DNA of 64,000 nt from positions 172,969 through 236,968 of the forward strand of contig NZ_JSWF01000019.1 in assembly GCF_000797445.1 (NCBI RefSeq), read 5' to 3'. Both the position numbers and the translations under genes were made by a program. Under the pieces are notes generated by a model. That model was not told where the DNA came from and did no database searches. It saw only the letters and a list, made by a program, of their open reading frames with translations. This DNA comes from Lacinutrix jangbogonensis (lineage in GTDB: Bacteria; Bacteroidota; Bacteroidia; Flavobacteriales; Flavobacteriaceae). Below, in pieces: positions 30,115 to 38,593 of the stretch; the stretch's first letter is position 1, and each line of letters begins with the position of its first letter.

Positions 30115-30624
30115 TTGCAACTCACCCACTACACCACTAACTTCAACAAAAAAACATTCCCAATCACTTTAGTTTGCGAAAACGTAACCAATGCCTCAAA
30201 TATTGGCAGCTTGTTTCGTATTGCAGATGCTTTTGGAATAGAAAATATCATCTTTTGTGGTAATGCTATTCCATTAGGGAGAAAAATGACTAAAACGTCT
30301 CGTGCGACTGAAAAAGTTGTGAAATATGAAGTAATTGAGAACATTTCTGAAGCTGTTATAAATTTAATAACATCAAATTATCAATGCATTGCTTTAGAAA
30401 TAACAGAAAATAGTTTACCAATACATGCGTTTGAATTTTCAACAGATAAACCAATAGCAATAATTATTGGTGATGAGAATTTTGGAGTATCGGAAGCCAT
30501 ATTAAAACAATGCCAACATAGTCTTCATGTTAATATGTTTGGACAAAATAGCAGTATGAACGTTGCACAAGCAACCAACATTGCACTCTATGAAATAACA
30601 AAACAATTACAAAAAATACAATAG
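30115..30624 (+). CDS. SpoU/TrmH family RNA 2'-O-methyltransferase
   Basis: 169 residues, with the three SpoU motifs: NVTNASNIGSLFRIADAFG (motif 1), IIGDENFGVSE (motif 2) and NSSMNVAQATNIALYE (motif 3), forming the trefoil-knot SAM site. Members methylate ribose 2'-OH in tRNA (TrmH, TrmL) or rRNA. Short length without an RNA-binding extension resembles TrmL/TrmH-like stand-alone enzymes. It uses a TTG start at 30115; no upstream ATG exists in frame. Specific target not shown. Confidence 0.9.
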   Translation: MQLTHYTTNFNKKTFPITLVCENVTNASNIGSLFRIADAFGIENIIFCGNAIPLGRKMTKTSRATEKVVKYEVIENISEAVINLITSNYQCIALEITENSLPIHAFEFSTDKPIAIIIGDENFGVSEAILKQCQHSLHVNMFGQNSSMNVAQATNIALYEITKQLQKIQ

Positions 30625-30968
30625 TACTATCATTAAAGATGAATAGTAATTATTATTGAAAGTGCAATTCAATGATTACATCCTATTTTAATCACTTTTA
30701 TTTTTTTTATACGTCTTTTAATCGTATATTTACGTAGTTCATCGAATATTGTGATTTAATAAAGGGATAAAAATATTTCAATTGACAGTTAAATTAATTT
30801 CATCCTTGATAAGGATTAACCAACAGTAAAACGTTAAAAACAGTACTATATAATGCTATTTAGACACACTTTCTGGTACTATAGATAGCTCAAATGGTTT
30901 TGTTTTGGATGATACCATTCGGGAAGTAATAGAAAATGTTAATATAAATCGAAGTAATTAGAAAATTT
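30625..30968. other. Gene-free stretch with a possible coding remnant
   Basis: No complete gene. From 30854 to 30961 a plus-strand frame without a start codon reads LDTLSGTIDSSNGFVLDD and so on to a TAG; it could be the eroded end of a former gene or chance. Apart from that I see only AT-rich spacer, which may hold the promoter of the small ORF at 30969. Confidence 0.35.
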
Positions 30969-31148
30969 ATGAATCAAAATCTCATTGTTTTAATAGTGTT
31001 TTTAGTTTTTTTAATGGCTTTTATAGTCCATATTTTAATTTCGATTTCAAAAATTAAGGACAGACGCTTTCGGGGTTCTAAAGGAGATAAAAACAATTTG
31101 TTTCACAAGATACTTTTAAAATACATAATTAAAAACTTACCAGAATAA
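30969..31148 (+). CDS. Possible 59-residue single-helix membrane protein
   Basis: ATG-initiated frame: a hydrophobic helix (LIVLIVFLVFLMAFIVHILI, residues 5-24) followed by a basic segment (KIKDRRFRGSKGDK). A terminator hairpin starts 21 bases after its stop, which supports a transcript ending here. I do not recognise a family, so the call rests on composition and position. Confidence 0.45.
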   Translation: MNQNLIVLIVFLVFLMAFIVHILISISKIKDRRFRGSKGDKNNLFHKILLKYIIKNLPE

Positions 31149-31168
31149 AAACGACTTGTATAAATAAA

Positions 31169-31197
31169 AAAAACCATCCTATATTGAGATGGTTTTT
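31169..31197 (+). terminator. Rho-independent terminator
   Basis: AAAAACCATC - CTATATTGA - GATGGTTTTT: a 10-base stem with flanking A and T tracts, located after the small membrane ORF ending at 31148. Confidence 0.75.
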
Positions 31198-31385
31198 ACA
31201 TTTAAACCAATAACTATTATTCTTTTAATTATACAATACCCATTGTCTTTAAATAAGAGCTTTTAATTGATATTGTTAGTTTATCAAATACTATAAACAT
31301 TGCGATAACTACAAATTTACATTTTTGATAAAAAAAATAATTATTAGTAATTTAATAATTCTAATTCTATCTGTATCTTTACTTC

Positions 31386-32474
31386 ATGAATTCAAAAGCA
31401 ATCTCTAACGGAATCTTAAAAGCAATTGCTATATTGGTTGGCATATTTTTAACGCTATTATTCTTTTATAAAATACAATCTATAATAGTCTATGTGGCTA
31501 TAGCTGCAGTAATATCTCTTATAGGAAGACCTATTGTGTTATTTTTAAGACAACGTTTAAAGTTTAAAAATGCATTAGCAGTAATTGTTACTATGCTCTT
31601 ATTAATTGGGCTACTTGTTGGTCTAGTACTGCTGTTTATACCCTTAATTATTGAGCAAGGTCAAAATCTATCCTTATTAGATATTAATAAATTGCAAGAG
31701 AATACAGAGTATTTATATAACGAAACTGTTGCCTATTTTGATCTTAAACATATAGACGTAGAAAAGTCTATCAAGGATACTAATATTTTAACCAAAATTG
31801 ACTATTCTATTATTCCAAACTTTTTAAACTCAATAATTGGAGGTTTAGGTAGTTTTAGTATAGGTTTGTTTTCTGTATTGTTTATTTCATTCTTCTTTTT
31901 AAAAGACAGTAAATTGTTTGCAAATGGAATACTAACATTCATTCCTGATACTAAAGAATCACGCTGGGAGAACTCTTCTACTAAAATAAAGGATTTGCTA
32001 TCGAGGTATTTTGTTGGTTTAATATTTCAAATCCTCATTCTATTTATTATTTACACCATATTCTTATTAATTTCAGGAACAGAAAATGCAATAATAATTG
32101 CGTTTTTATGTGCTCTACTAAACTTGATACCATATGTTGGACCAATGATAAGTGGTGTATTAATGATTATTTTATCCATGACAAGTAATTTAGGAGAAAG
32201 TTTTAATGATGTTATTATGCCTGCTACACTATGGGTTATTATTGGTTTTGTCATTGGTCAATTAATAGATAACTTTTTAAGCCAACCTATTATATTTTCT
32301 AAAAGTGTAAAATCGCACCCACTAGAAATATTTTTAGTTATCCTTGTTGCGGGAGTGTTATTTGGAATTGTAGGTTTAATAGTTGCCATTCCTGCTTATA
32401 CTGCTATAAAAGTAATTTTAAAAGAGTTTTTATCCGATAATAAAATAGTAAAAAAACTCACAAAAAATATATAA
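31386..32474 (+). CDS. AI-2E family transporter (TqsA/YdiK-like permease)
   Basis: 362 residues with the family's helix layout: two N-terminal helices, a soluble segment (about 95-145), then helices including NLIPYVGPMISGVLM and LSQPIIFSKSVKSHPLEIF, which are hallmark blocks of PF01594. Substrates for most members are not known, so the AI-2 name should not be over-read. TATCTTTA, a -7-like box, ends five bases before the ATG, so the mRNA may be nearly leaderless. The next gene starts 9 bases after its stop. Confidence 0.9.
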   Translation: MNSKAISNGILKAIAILVGIFLTLLFFYKIQSIIVYVAIAAVISLIGRPIVLFLRQRLKFKNALAVIVTMLLLIGLLVGLVLLFIPLIIEQGQNLSLLDINKLQENTEYLYNETVAYFDLKHIDVEKSIKDTNILTKIDYSIIPNFLNSIIGGLGSFSIGLFSVLFISFFFLKDSKLFANGILTFIPDTKESRWENSSTKIKDLLSRYFVGLIFQILILFIIYTIFLLISGTENAIIIAFLCALLNLIPYVGPMISGVLMIILSMTSNLGESFNDVIMPATLWVIIGFVIGQLIDNFLSQPIIFSKSVKSHPLEIFLVILVAGVLFGIVGLIVAIPAYTAIKVILKEFLSDNKIVKKLTKNI

Positions 32475-32482
32475 TCTATACT

Positions 32483-33664
32483 TTGAATAAGGCATTACTA
32501 AATACTGAAAATCAATTAATTATAAATAGTAATTTATACTCAAATATTAGTGATTTATTATTGAAAGGCATTGCAACTTCAACTGCAGAAACTAAAGAAT
32601 TAATACACCAAATAGAAGCAAAAAAACGTTGTGAAAAAAAGTTAAAAACGTGGATCTCTTCTGAAAACATATACTACCCAAACAAACTAAATATAGAGCA
32701 AACCTCCTCTGAAATCACTGCTCAATACAAAGCTAATTTAATCTCGGGAGAATCATTAATTGATTTAACAGGAGGTTTTGGAGTCGATTGTTATTACTTC
32801 TCTAAACGAATAGATCATGTATATCATTGCGAAATCGATAACAGTTTATCTCAAATTGTAAAACACAATTACCAGCAGCTTGGCATAGAAAATATTACAT
32901 GCTTAGCAGAAAGTGGTATTACAGCCTTAGAACAAGAAAAACGTCATTTCGATTGGGTATACATCGATCCTTCAAGACGAGATGATACTAAAGGAAAAGT
33001 TTTTTTACTAAAAGATTGCCTTCCTAATGTTCCAGAACATTTACAACTACTTTTTAAATATTCTAAAAATGTAATGATTAAGACATCACCGCTATTGGAT
33101 ATTACTTCTGGGATTTCAGAACTATGCAACGTAAAAACCATTCATTCCATAGCAGTAAAGAATGAAGTAAAAGAGTTGTTATGGATTTTAGAACGCGATT
33201 ATAACGGCACCATAGCAATTAAAACTGTAAATATCACAAAAGAAAATAACCAAATATTTGATTTTAATTTAAATGAAGAATACCCAGCTAACGCCTCTTT
33301 AAGCGAACCTCTCACCTATTTATACGAGCCAAATGCTGCTATTTTAAAAGCTGGAGCATTTGATATTTTAGCTAAAAAACTTAATTTAAAGAAATTACAT
33401 AAACATTCTCATTTATATACCTCTACAAAACAAGTAAATTTCCCAGGTCGCTGTTTTAAAATAGAAACTGTTTTAGAATACAATAAAAAGAAGTTTAAAC
33501 GCGGATTTAAGAGCACAAAAGCCAATGTAAGCACTAGAAACTTTCCTGCCACTGTTCAACAAATTCGTGAAAAACTCAATTTAAAAGATGGTGGCGATGA
33601 TTACTTATTTTTTACAACCGACTTAGATAATAACAAAATGGCTGTTATTTGTAAAAAGGCCTAA
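32483..33664 (+). CDS. Class I SAM-dependent methyltransferase with THUMP-like C-terminal domain
   Basis: 393 residues, TTG start at 32483. LIDLTGGFGVDCYYFSKR (about 92-109) is the SAM-binding glycine-rich loop, and VYIDPSRRDDTKGKVF is the motif IV region typical of this Bacteroidota family. The C-terminal ~80 residues (KQVNFPGRCFKIETVLEYN ... STRNFPATVQQIREKLNLKDGGDDYLFF) match the THUMP-like domain. An RNA substrate is likely, but the modified base is not known. It is in an operon with the upstream transporter (8-base gap). Confidence 0.88.
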   Translation: MNKALLNTENQLIINSNLYSNISDLLLKGIATSTAETKELIHQIEAKKRCEKKLKTWISSENIYYPNKLNIEQTSSEITAQYKANLISGESLIDLTGGFGVDCYYFSKRIDHVYHCEIDNSLSQIVKHNYQQLGIENITCLAESGITALEQEKRHFDWVYIDPSRRDDTKGKVFLLKDCLPNVPEHLQLLFKYSKNVMIKTSPLLDITSGISELCNVKTIHSIAVKNEVKELLWILERDYNGTIAIKTVNITKENNQIFDFNLNEEYPANASLSEPLTYLYEPNAAILKAGAFDILAKKLNLKKLHKHSHLYTSTKQVNFPGRCFKIETVLEYNKKKFKRGFKSTKANVSTRNFPATVQQIREKLNLKDGGDDYLFFTTDLDNNKMAVICKKA

Positions 33665-33675
33665 TCCTTAATTTT

Positions 33676-33837
33676 TTATTCTTCTTCGCTACTACTATCT
33701 TTAGAACGCGCTACAATAGCACGCAAACGTTCCTTCCTTGCCATTTTCTCTTGTCTTAGCTTATTACGCTTCTTATCCATAAGCTTAGTATGCTTCGCTT
33801 TATTTTTTGTGTTTTTAGCACTACCAGATTTCCCCAT
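33676..33837 (-). CDS. Small highly basic conserved protein (53 aa)
   Basis: Translated by me on the minus strand from ATG at 33835-33837: it begins MGKSGSAKNTKNKAKHTKLM, continues with Lys/Arg-rich helix-forming sequence and ends with an acidic tail (SKDSSSEEE). I know near-identical short proteins in other Flavobacteriaceae. The charge pattern suggests nucleic-acid or ribosome association, which is inference. It converges on the methyltransferase gene and lies beside the tRNA cluster. Confidence 0.75.
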   Translation of the reverse strand: MGKSGSAKNTKNKAKHTKLMDKKRNKLRQEKMARKERLRAIVARSKDSSSEEE

Positions 33838-33908
33838 AGATAATAGTTATTTAATTAAGAAAGGACTTAAAACAAGAAATCCCTTTCAAATAAATGAAAA
33901 GGATTCTG

Positions 33909-33982
33909 TGAGCCCGACAGGATTCGAACCTGTGACCGCCTCCTTAGAAGGGAGGTGCTCTATCCAGCTGAGCTACGAGCCC
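33909..33982 (-). tRNA. tRNA-Arg (anticodon TCT)
   Basis: Cloverleaf read on the minus strand: acceptor GGGCTCG, D-arm GCTC..GAGC, anticodon stem CCTCC with loop CTTCTAA, T-arm ACAGG-TTCGAAT-CCTGT. CCA is not encoded. The acceptor stem includes two G-U pairs. Decodes AGA. Confidence 0.95.
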
Positions 33983-33999
33983 GTAGCATTTAATAAAAG

Positions 34000-34074
34000 T
34001 CGGGGTGGCAGGATTCGAACCTGCGGCCTCCACGTCCCAAACGTGGCGCGATAACCGGGCTACGCTACACCCCG
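34000..34074 (-). tRNA. tRNA-Pro (anticodon TGG)
   Basis: Minus strand: acceptor CGGGGTG paired with CACCCCG, anticodon stem CCACG with loop TTTGGGA, T-arm GCAGG-TTCGAAT-CCTGC. CCA is not encoded. Lies 17 bases from the tRNA-Arg gene; all three tRNAs here are on the same strand. Confidence 0.95.
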
Positions 34075-34111
34075 AAAAAGGTTATCAAAAAATTAATCTT
34101 GAAAAATATTG

Positions 34112-34200
34112 CGGAGAGACAGGGATTCGAACCCTGGGTAAGTGTTGCCACCTACGACGATTTAGCAAACCGTTCCTTTCGGCCACTCAGGCACCTCTCC
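34112..34200 (-). tRNA. tRNA-Ser (anticodon GCT)
   Basis: Minus strand, 89 bases with the long variable arm expected for serine: acceptor GGAGAGG, anticodon loop TTGCTAA, variable arm TAGGTGGCAACACTTACC, T-arm CAGGG-TTCGAAT-CCCTG. Decodes AGC/AGU. First gene of the three-tRNA set. Confidence 0.95.
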
Positions 34201-34292
34201 AATTATTTGTATGAACGTTGCAATAAATTGCGGGTGCAAATGTAAGATAACATCTATTATAACGCAACAATTTTATTCGTTTTTTTTTATAT

Positions 34293-36338
34293 TTATTCAG
34301 GATATTCTATTCGTAAATGGTAAATATTTGCAAGCTTGCGTTTTAGCACTTTTTTTATGGCTTGAATTTCTTTAAAAGTAATGTTCGCATTTAAAAATTG
34401 ACCATCATCCATTTGCTTATTTAGTATAGTCTCAACAAAATTATCAATTTTTGTAGATGTTGGTTCCTTTAAACTTTTAGAAGCAGCTTCTACACTATCA
34501 CACATCATTAAAATTGCAGTTTCTTTACTAAAAGGCTTAGGTCCAGGATAAGAAAAGTCCGCTATATCAATAGCATCGTTTATTGCTTTTTCTTTCATAT
34601 AGAAATAATAAACAGTACTATCTCCATGATGTGTTCTAATAAAATCGATTACACGATCAGGTAGATTATTTTTCTTCGCTATTTCAATGCCATTAATTAC
34701 ATGATCTACAATTACTTTGGCACTTTCTTTTGGAGATAATTCGTCATGAGGATTAATACCTGAAGACTGATTCTCTGTATAGTAAGTAGGATTTTGCATT
34801 TTACCAATATCGTGATACAATGCTCCTACCCTAATAAGCATTGCATTTGCTCCAATTTCGTTTGCTGCCGCTTCAGCTAAATTAGCGACATTAAGAGAAT
34901 GATGAAAAGTACCTGGTGCTTCATTAGACAATCGTTTTAAAAGTTTCGTATTAGTATCTGACAACTCTAATAGCGATACATCTGAAACTAAACCGAAGAG
35001 TTTTTCATATATATAAATCAGAGGTTGCACAAATAAGGTCGCCAAACCACATAATACGAACAAACCAAAAGTATCCCATTTTAAGGTCTCTATACTTCCT
35101 TCGTGAATTAGAAAGAATGCAAAATAAGCTATGATATAAATAAGAGTGATTTGCCCAACAGATATAAATAAATTGGCACGTTTATATAACTCTGAAACTG
35201 TTAATATTGTTACTATTCCTGCTAGAATTTGTAAAAACATATATTCGGAACTGTTAGGCACAATAAAACCTAAAAGCAGTACTGTAATTACATGTGTAAA
35301 CAAGCCCAATCGCGCATCGAAAAACGCTTTAAGCACTAATGGTAAAATAGCTATTGGAACAATGTAGATGTATTTAGAATCGTAATTAACCACCAAAGTC
35401 GTTAATAAAACCATAAAGATTACATTGAAGAAAATAAAGGTAACTTTCGTGTTATTATCGTAAACATCTAACCTGTATTTTCTTAAAAACAGCAATAGCA
35501 TTAACAGTGCAAGTGCAACTAATAACGTGTATGCAAAAACAATTAAATTATAATTAGACTCATTCCATACTTGCGACTCGTACTCGGATTCTAAAGATTT
35601 AAGAATTAAAAATTTATTACCTTCCACTACTTCTCCTTTAGAAATAATAAGTGTTTCTTTTTCTATGCTTCCTCTGTTATATGCTATAGAATTTATCCGT
35701 ACTTTTAAAGCCTTGTCTGATAAATCACTATTAAACTCTAAATTTGGTTTAATAGTATTGAAAAACAGAATAGACAATGGCTTAGCAAAGTCCTCTAAGT
35801 TATTCTTCTTTAACTCTTCATCAATTTTTGGTCTTACTTGAGTTTGTTTATAAATGTTAGAGAAGTCTGTTTTACTAATTTCAACGCGACCTTTTAAAAT
35901 AGTAACTGCAGATTTACTCGCAATCAACTCATCTTCGTTGGTAACTCCATATTCATAAAACGTTTTGATTAGGTTTTCACCAAATCGTTTAATTTCATCT
36001 TTAGATGGATAGATAGAATCGGGAAAAGAAATATTAAAATTTTCATTGAATTGTTTTAACACATTGGCTTTTACCGTTTCGTCAAGGTTAAAATACTTTA
36101 TCGCAGTTTTTTCAATTTGAATTTTTTCTTGATCTAATTCTTCATTTGTTTTCTGAATTGCAAAATCAAAAGGTGCGTAAAGTGTTTCAGATTGCCAAGG
36201 TTTTCCTTTTTCGAAGTCGTATTTAAATTTTCCGCTTTTAGGAAATAAATAAACAATTAAAAAAGTAGTAGCAATAAACAGAAGCACCTTATAAACGAAA
36301 GCATGGTTTTTATAAAATAAATTTACGAAGTCCTTCAT
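34293..36338 (-). CDS. 7TM-HD phosphohydrolase (PgpH-like c-di-AMP phosphodiesterase)
   Basis: 681 residues: one N-terminal helix, an extracytoplasmic 7TMR-HDED domain (about 60-260), seven helices (about 265-455), then a cytoplasmic HD domain with FHHSLNVANLAEAAA, GALYHDIGK and RTHHGDST as metal-binding motifs. This is the architecture of Listeria PgpH, which hydrolyses cyclic di-AMP. The Bacteroidota homologs are usually annotated as HD family phosphohydrolases. The assigned substrate is from family knowledge; no diadenylate cyclase is in the window. Confidence 0.92.
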   Translation of the reverse strand: MKDFVNLFYKNHAFVYKVLLFIATTFLIVYLFPKSGKFKYDFEKGKPWQSETLYAPFDFAIQKTNEELDQEKIQIEKTAIKYFNLDETVKANVLKQFNENFNISFPDSIYPSKDEIKRFGENLIKTFYEYGVTNEDELIASKSAVTILKGRVEISKTDFSNIYKQTQVRPKIDEELKKNNLEDFAKPLSILFFNTIKPNLEFNSDLSDKALKVRINSIAYNRGSIEKETLIISKGEVVEGNKFLILKSLESEYESQVWNESNYNLIVFAYTLLVALALLMLLLFLRKYRLDVYDNNTKVTFIFFNVIFMVLLTTLVVNYDSKYIYIVPIAILPLVLKAFFDARLGLFTHVITVLLLGFIVPNSSEYMFLQILAGIVTILTVSELYKRANLFISVGQITLIYIIAYFAFFLIHEGSIETLKWDTFGLFVLCGLATLFVQPLIYIYEKLFGLVSDVSLLELSDTNTKLLKRLSNEAPGTFHHSLNVANLAEAAANEIGANAMLIRVGALYHDIGKMQNPTYYTENQSSGINPHDELSPKESAKVIVDHVINGIEIAKKNNLPDRVIDFIRTHHGDSTVYYFYMKEKAINDAIDIADFSYPGPKPFSKETAILMMCDSVEAASKSLKEPTSTKIDNFVETILNKQMDDGQFLNANITFKEIQAIKKVLKRKLANIYHLRIEYPE

Positions 36339-36473
36339 TCTTAAAATTAGTTTTTTTCTTTAAATTCAAATGTAATAAATTATGATTTCATTATGGGTTA
36401 TTATCATAATAACGCTCTTATTTTTCCTAAAAAATGATTATTTTCGCAACACACAAAACTTAAGACTCATAAA

Positions 36474-37652
36474 ATGAACAAAGAAGTAGTAATTGTATCG
36501 GCTGCGAGAACACCAATTGGTAGTTTTTTAGGTGCTTTATCCACAGTTTCAGCTCCAAAATTAGGAGCTATTGCTATAAAAGGCGCATTAGATAAAATCA
36601 ATTTAAACCCAGAACTTGTACAAGAAGTTTTAATGGGGAATGTTGTACAAGCAGGCACAGGTCAAGCTCCTGCTAGGCAAGCTGCTATTTTTGCTGGTAT
36701 TCCAGATACAGTGCCTTGTACTACAATTAACAAAGTTTGTGCCTCCGGTATGAAAACCGTTATGCAAGCTGCTCAAGCTATTGCTTTAGGAGATGCTGAG
36801 ATTGTTGTTGCTGGTGGAATGGAAAACATGAGTTTAATACCTCATTATTTTCACGCAAGAAGTGCTACTAAATTTGGTCCTGCCGCTATGATAGATGGCA
36901 TGCAAAAAGATGGTTTAGTAGATGTTTACGACCAAGAAGCAATGGGAGTAAGTGCAGATGCTTGTGCTACAAAATATGAATTCTCTCGTGAAGACCAAGA
37001 TGCTTATGCTATGCAATCTTACAAAAGATCTGCTGCTGCTTGGGAAGCAGGAAAATTTAATAATGAAATTGTTCCTGTTGCTGTACCACAAAGACGTGGA
37101 GACGATGTGATTGTGAGTGAAGATGAAGAGTACAAAAACGTAAGAATGGATAAAATTCCAATGTTACGTGCTGCTTTTACAAAAGACGGAACGGTTACTG
37201 CTGCAAATGCTTCTACAATTAATGATGGTGCTGGAGCAATGGTATTAATGAGTAGAGAAAAAGCAAACGAATTAGGCTTAAAACCTTTGGCAACTATAAA
37301 AGGTTATGCAGATGCTGCACACGAACCAAAATGGTTTACAACTGCTCCATCTATAGCTTTACCAAAAGCATTAAATAAAGCAGGTTTAGATATTGCAGCT
37401 GTAGATTTCTTTGAGTTTAACGAAGCTTTTTCTGTTGTTGGTTTAGCAAACATGAAAATATTAGGACTTAACGATAGTAATGTAAACGTAAATGGTGGTG
37501 CTGTTTCTTTAGGTCATCCTTTAGGATGTTCTGGTGTTAGAATATTAATTACATTATTAAACGTACTAGAACAAAATAACGCAAAAATAGGCGCAGCTGC
37601 TATTTGCAATGGTGGTGGTGGTGCTTCGGCATTGGTTTTAGAACGCTCTTAA
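36474..37652 (+). CDS. Acetyl-CoA C-acetyltransferase (thiolase)
   Basis: 392 residues with the complete thiolase triad: Cys89 in NKVCASGMKT (acyl acceptor), His348 in GHPLGCSG and Cys378 in AICNGGGG. Size and residue numbering match biosynthetic/degradative thiolase II (AtoB, PhaA). It condenses or cleaves acetoacetyl-CoA. The gene is alone between the HD-phosphohydrolase (divergent) and the NlpC/P60 gene; a TATTTTCG box about 25 bases upstream may be its -7 element. Confidence 0.95.
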   Translation: MNKEVVIVSAARTPIGSFLGALSTVSAPKLGAIAIKGALDKINLNPELVQEVLMGNVVQAGTGQAPARQAAIFAGIPDTVPCTTINKVCASGMKTVMQAAQAIALGDAEIVVAGGMENMSLIPHYFHARSATKFGPAAMIDGMQKDGLVDVYDQEAMGVSADACATKYEFSREDQDAYAMQSYKRSAAAWEAGKFNNEIVPVAVPQRRGDDVIVSEDEEYKNVRMDKIPMLRAAFTKDGTVTAANASTINDGAGAMVLMSREKANELGLKPLATIKGYADAAHEPKWFTTAPSIALPKALNKAGLDIAAVDFFEFNEAFSVVGLANMKILGLNDSNVNVNGGAVSLGHPLGCSGVRILITLLNVLEQNNAKIGAAAICNGGGGASALVLERS

Positions 37653-37743
37653 AAGAGTATTCAGTTGGCAGTTGCTTACTCAGATGTTTTACTGGTATGT
37701 GTTCACATAAAAACTAAAATAATATAAATTCAATTTTCAATAA

Positions 37744-38493
37744 ATGCAATACGGCATTTGTAATTTAAGCATTGTCCCTTTAAGACTAGAAGCTAGCGAC
37801 ACCAGTGAATTGGTGTCGCAAGTTTTGTATGGTGACCTGTTTAAAATTATTGAAATGCGTAAATCTTGGTGTAAAATCCGATTATCGTTCGACAAATATG
37901 AAGGCTGGATCGATACCAAGCAATATTTCGAAATCACAAAAGATGATTACGATAGGTTACGTGATGAAATGCCAAAATTATCTTCAGATTTAATAGAGTT
38001 TATAGAAGATAAGAACCAACAACTTTATTCTATCCCTTTAGGCTCACAACTTAATGGTTTATCACTTTTAGAGCATGTTTTTGATGGTGAAATTGCTGAA
38101 GGCAAGAAAGCAAAAAATCAGCTTATTACTTCTGCTTTTAACTATTTAAATGCGCCATACCTTTGGGGCGGAAAGACACCTTTTGGTATAGACTGTTCGG
38201 GTTTTACACAAATGGTTTATAAAATGAATGGCTACAAATTACTTCGTGACGCTTCTCAACAAGCATCACAAGGAGAAGCTTTAAGTTTTATTGAAGAAAG
38301 TGAACCTGGAGATTTGGCCTTTTTTGATAATGCTGAAGGTAATATCGTCCATGTTGGTATTATCATGAAAGACAACTATATCATTCATGCACATGGTAAA
38401 GTTCGAATAGACAGATTAGATCATTCTGGTATTTATAATGTAGATACACGTATGCATACTCACAAACTTCGCGTGATAAAAAAGATCATCTAA
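37744..38493 (+). CDS. C40 (NlpC/P60) peptidase with SH3-like domains
   Basis: 249 residues. N-terminal ~115 residues look like bacterial SH3 repeats (VPLRLEASDTSELVSQVLYG), followed by an NlpC/P60 domain with Cys151 (FGIDCSGFTQ), His203 (IVHVGII) and a third polar residue at IIHAHG. These enzymes cut gamma-D-Glu to diamino-acid bonds in muropeptides. There is no signal peptide, so a cytoplasmic murein-recycling role, as for YkfC-like enzymes, is likely. Confidence 0.9.
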   Translation: MQYGICNLSIVPLRLEASDTSELVSQVLYGDLFKIIEMRKSWCKIRLSFDKYEGWIDTKQYFEITKDDYDRLRDEMPKLSSDLIEFIEDKNQQLYSIPLGSQLNGLSLLEHVFDGEIAEGKKAKNQLITSAFNYLNAPYLWGGKTPFGIDCSGFTQMVYKMNGYKLLRDASQQASQGEALSFIEESEPGDLAFFDNAEGNIVHVGIIMKDNYIIHAHGKVRIDRLDHSGIYNVDTRMHTHKLRVIKKII

Positions 38494-38593
38494 ATTTTCA
38501 TTTAGTTAAAGAAAACCTAAAATCCCTAATTAAAAATGTGATTGTTTATATTTGATTTCTCGTCTTTTTTCGAGATCAAATCAAAGAAAAGCA

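Noticed and set aside
31386..32474. Quorum-sensing autoinducer-2 exporter
   Set aside because: The AI-2E family name derives from one member; no luxS or lsr genes are here to support AI-2 transport.
33809..34214. Two plus-strand frames with 'GFEPVTASLEGRC' and 'MAGFEPAASTSQTW' type sequence
   Set aside because: They run through the tRNA-Arg, tRNA-Pro and tRNA-Ser genes on the opposite strand; such peptides are well-known artefacts of translating tRNA genes.
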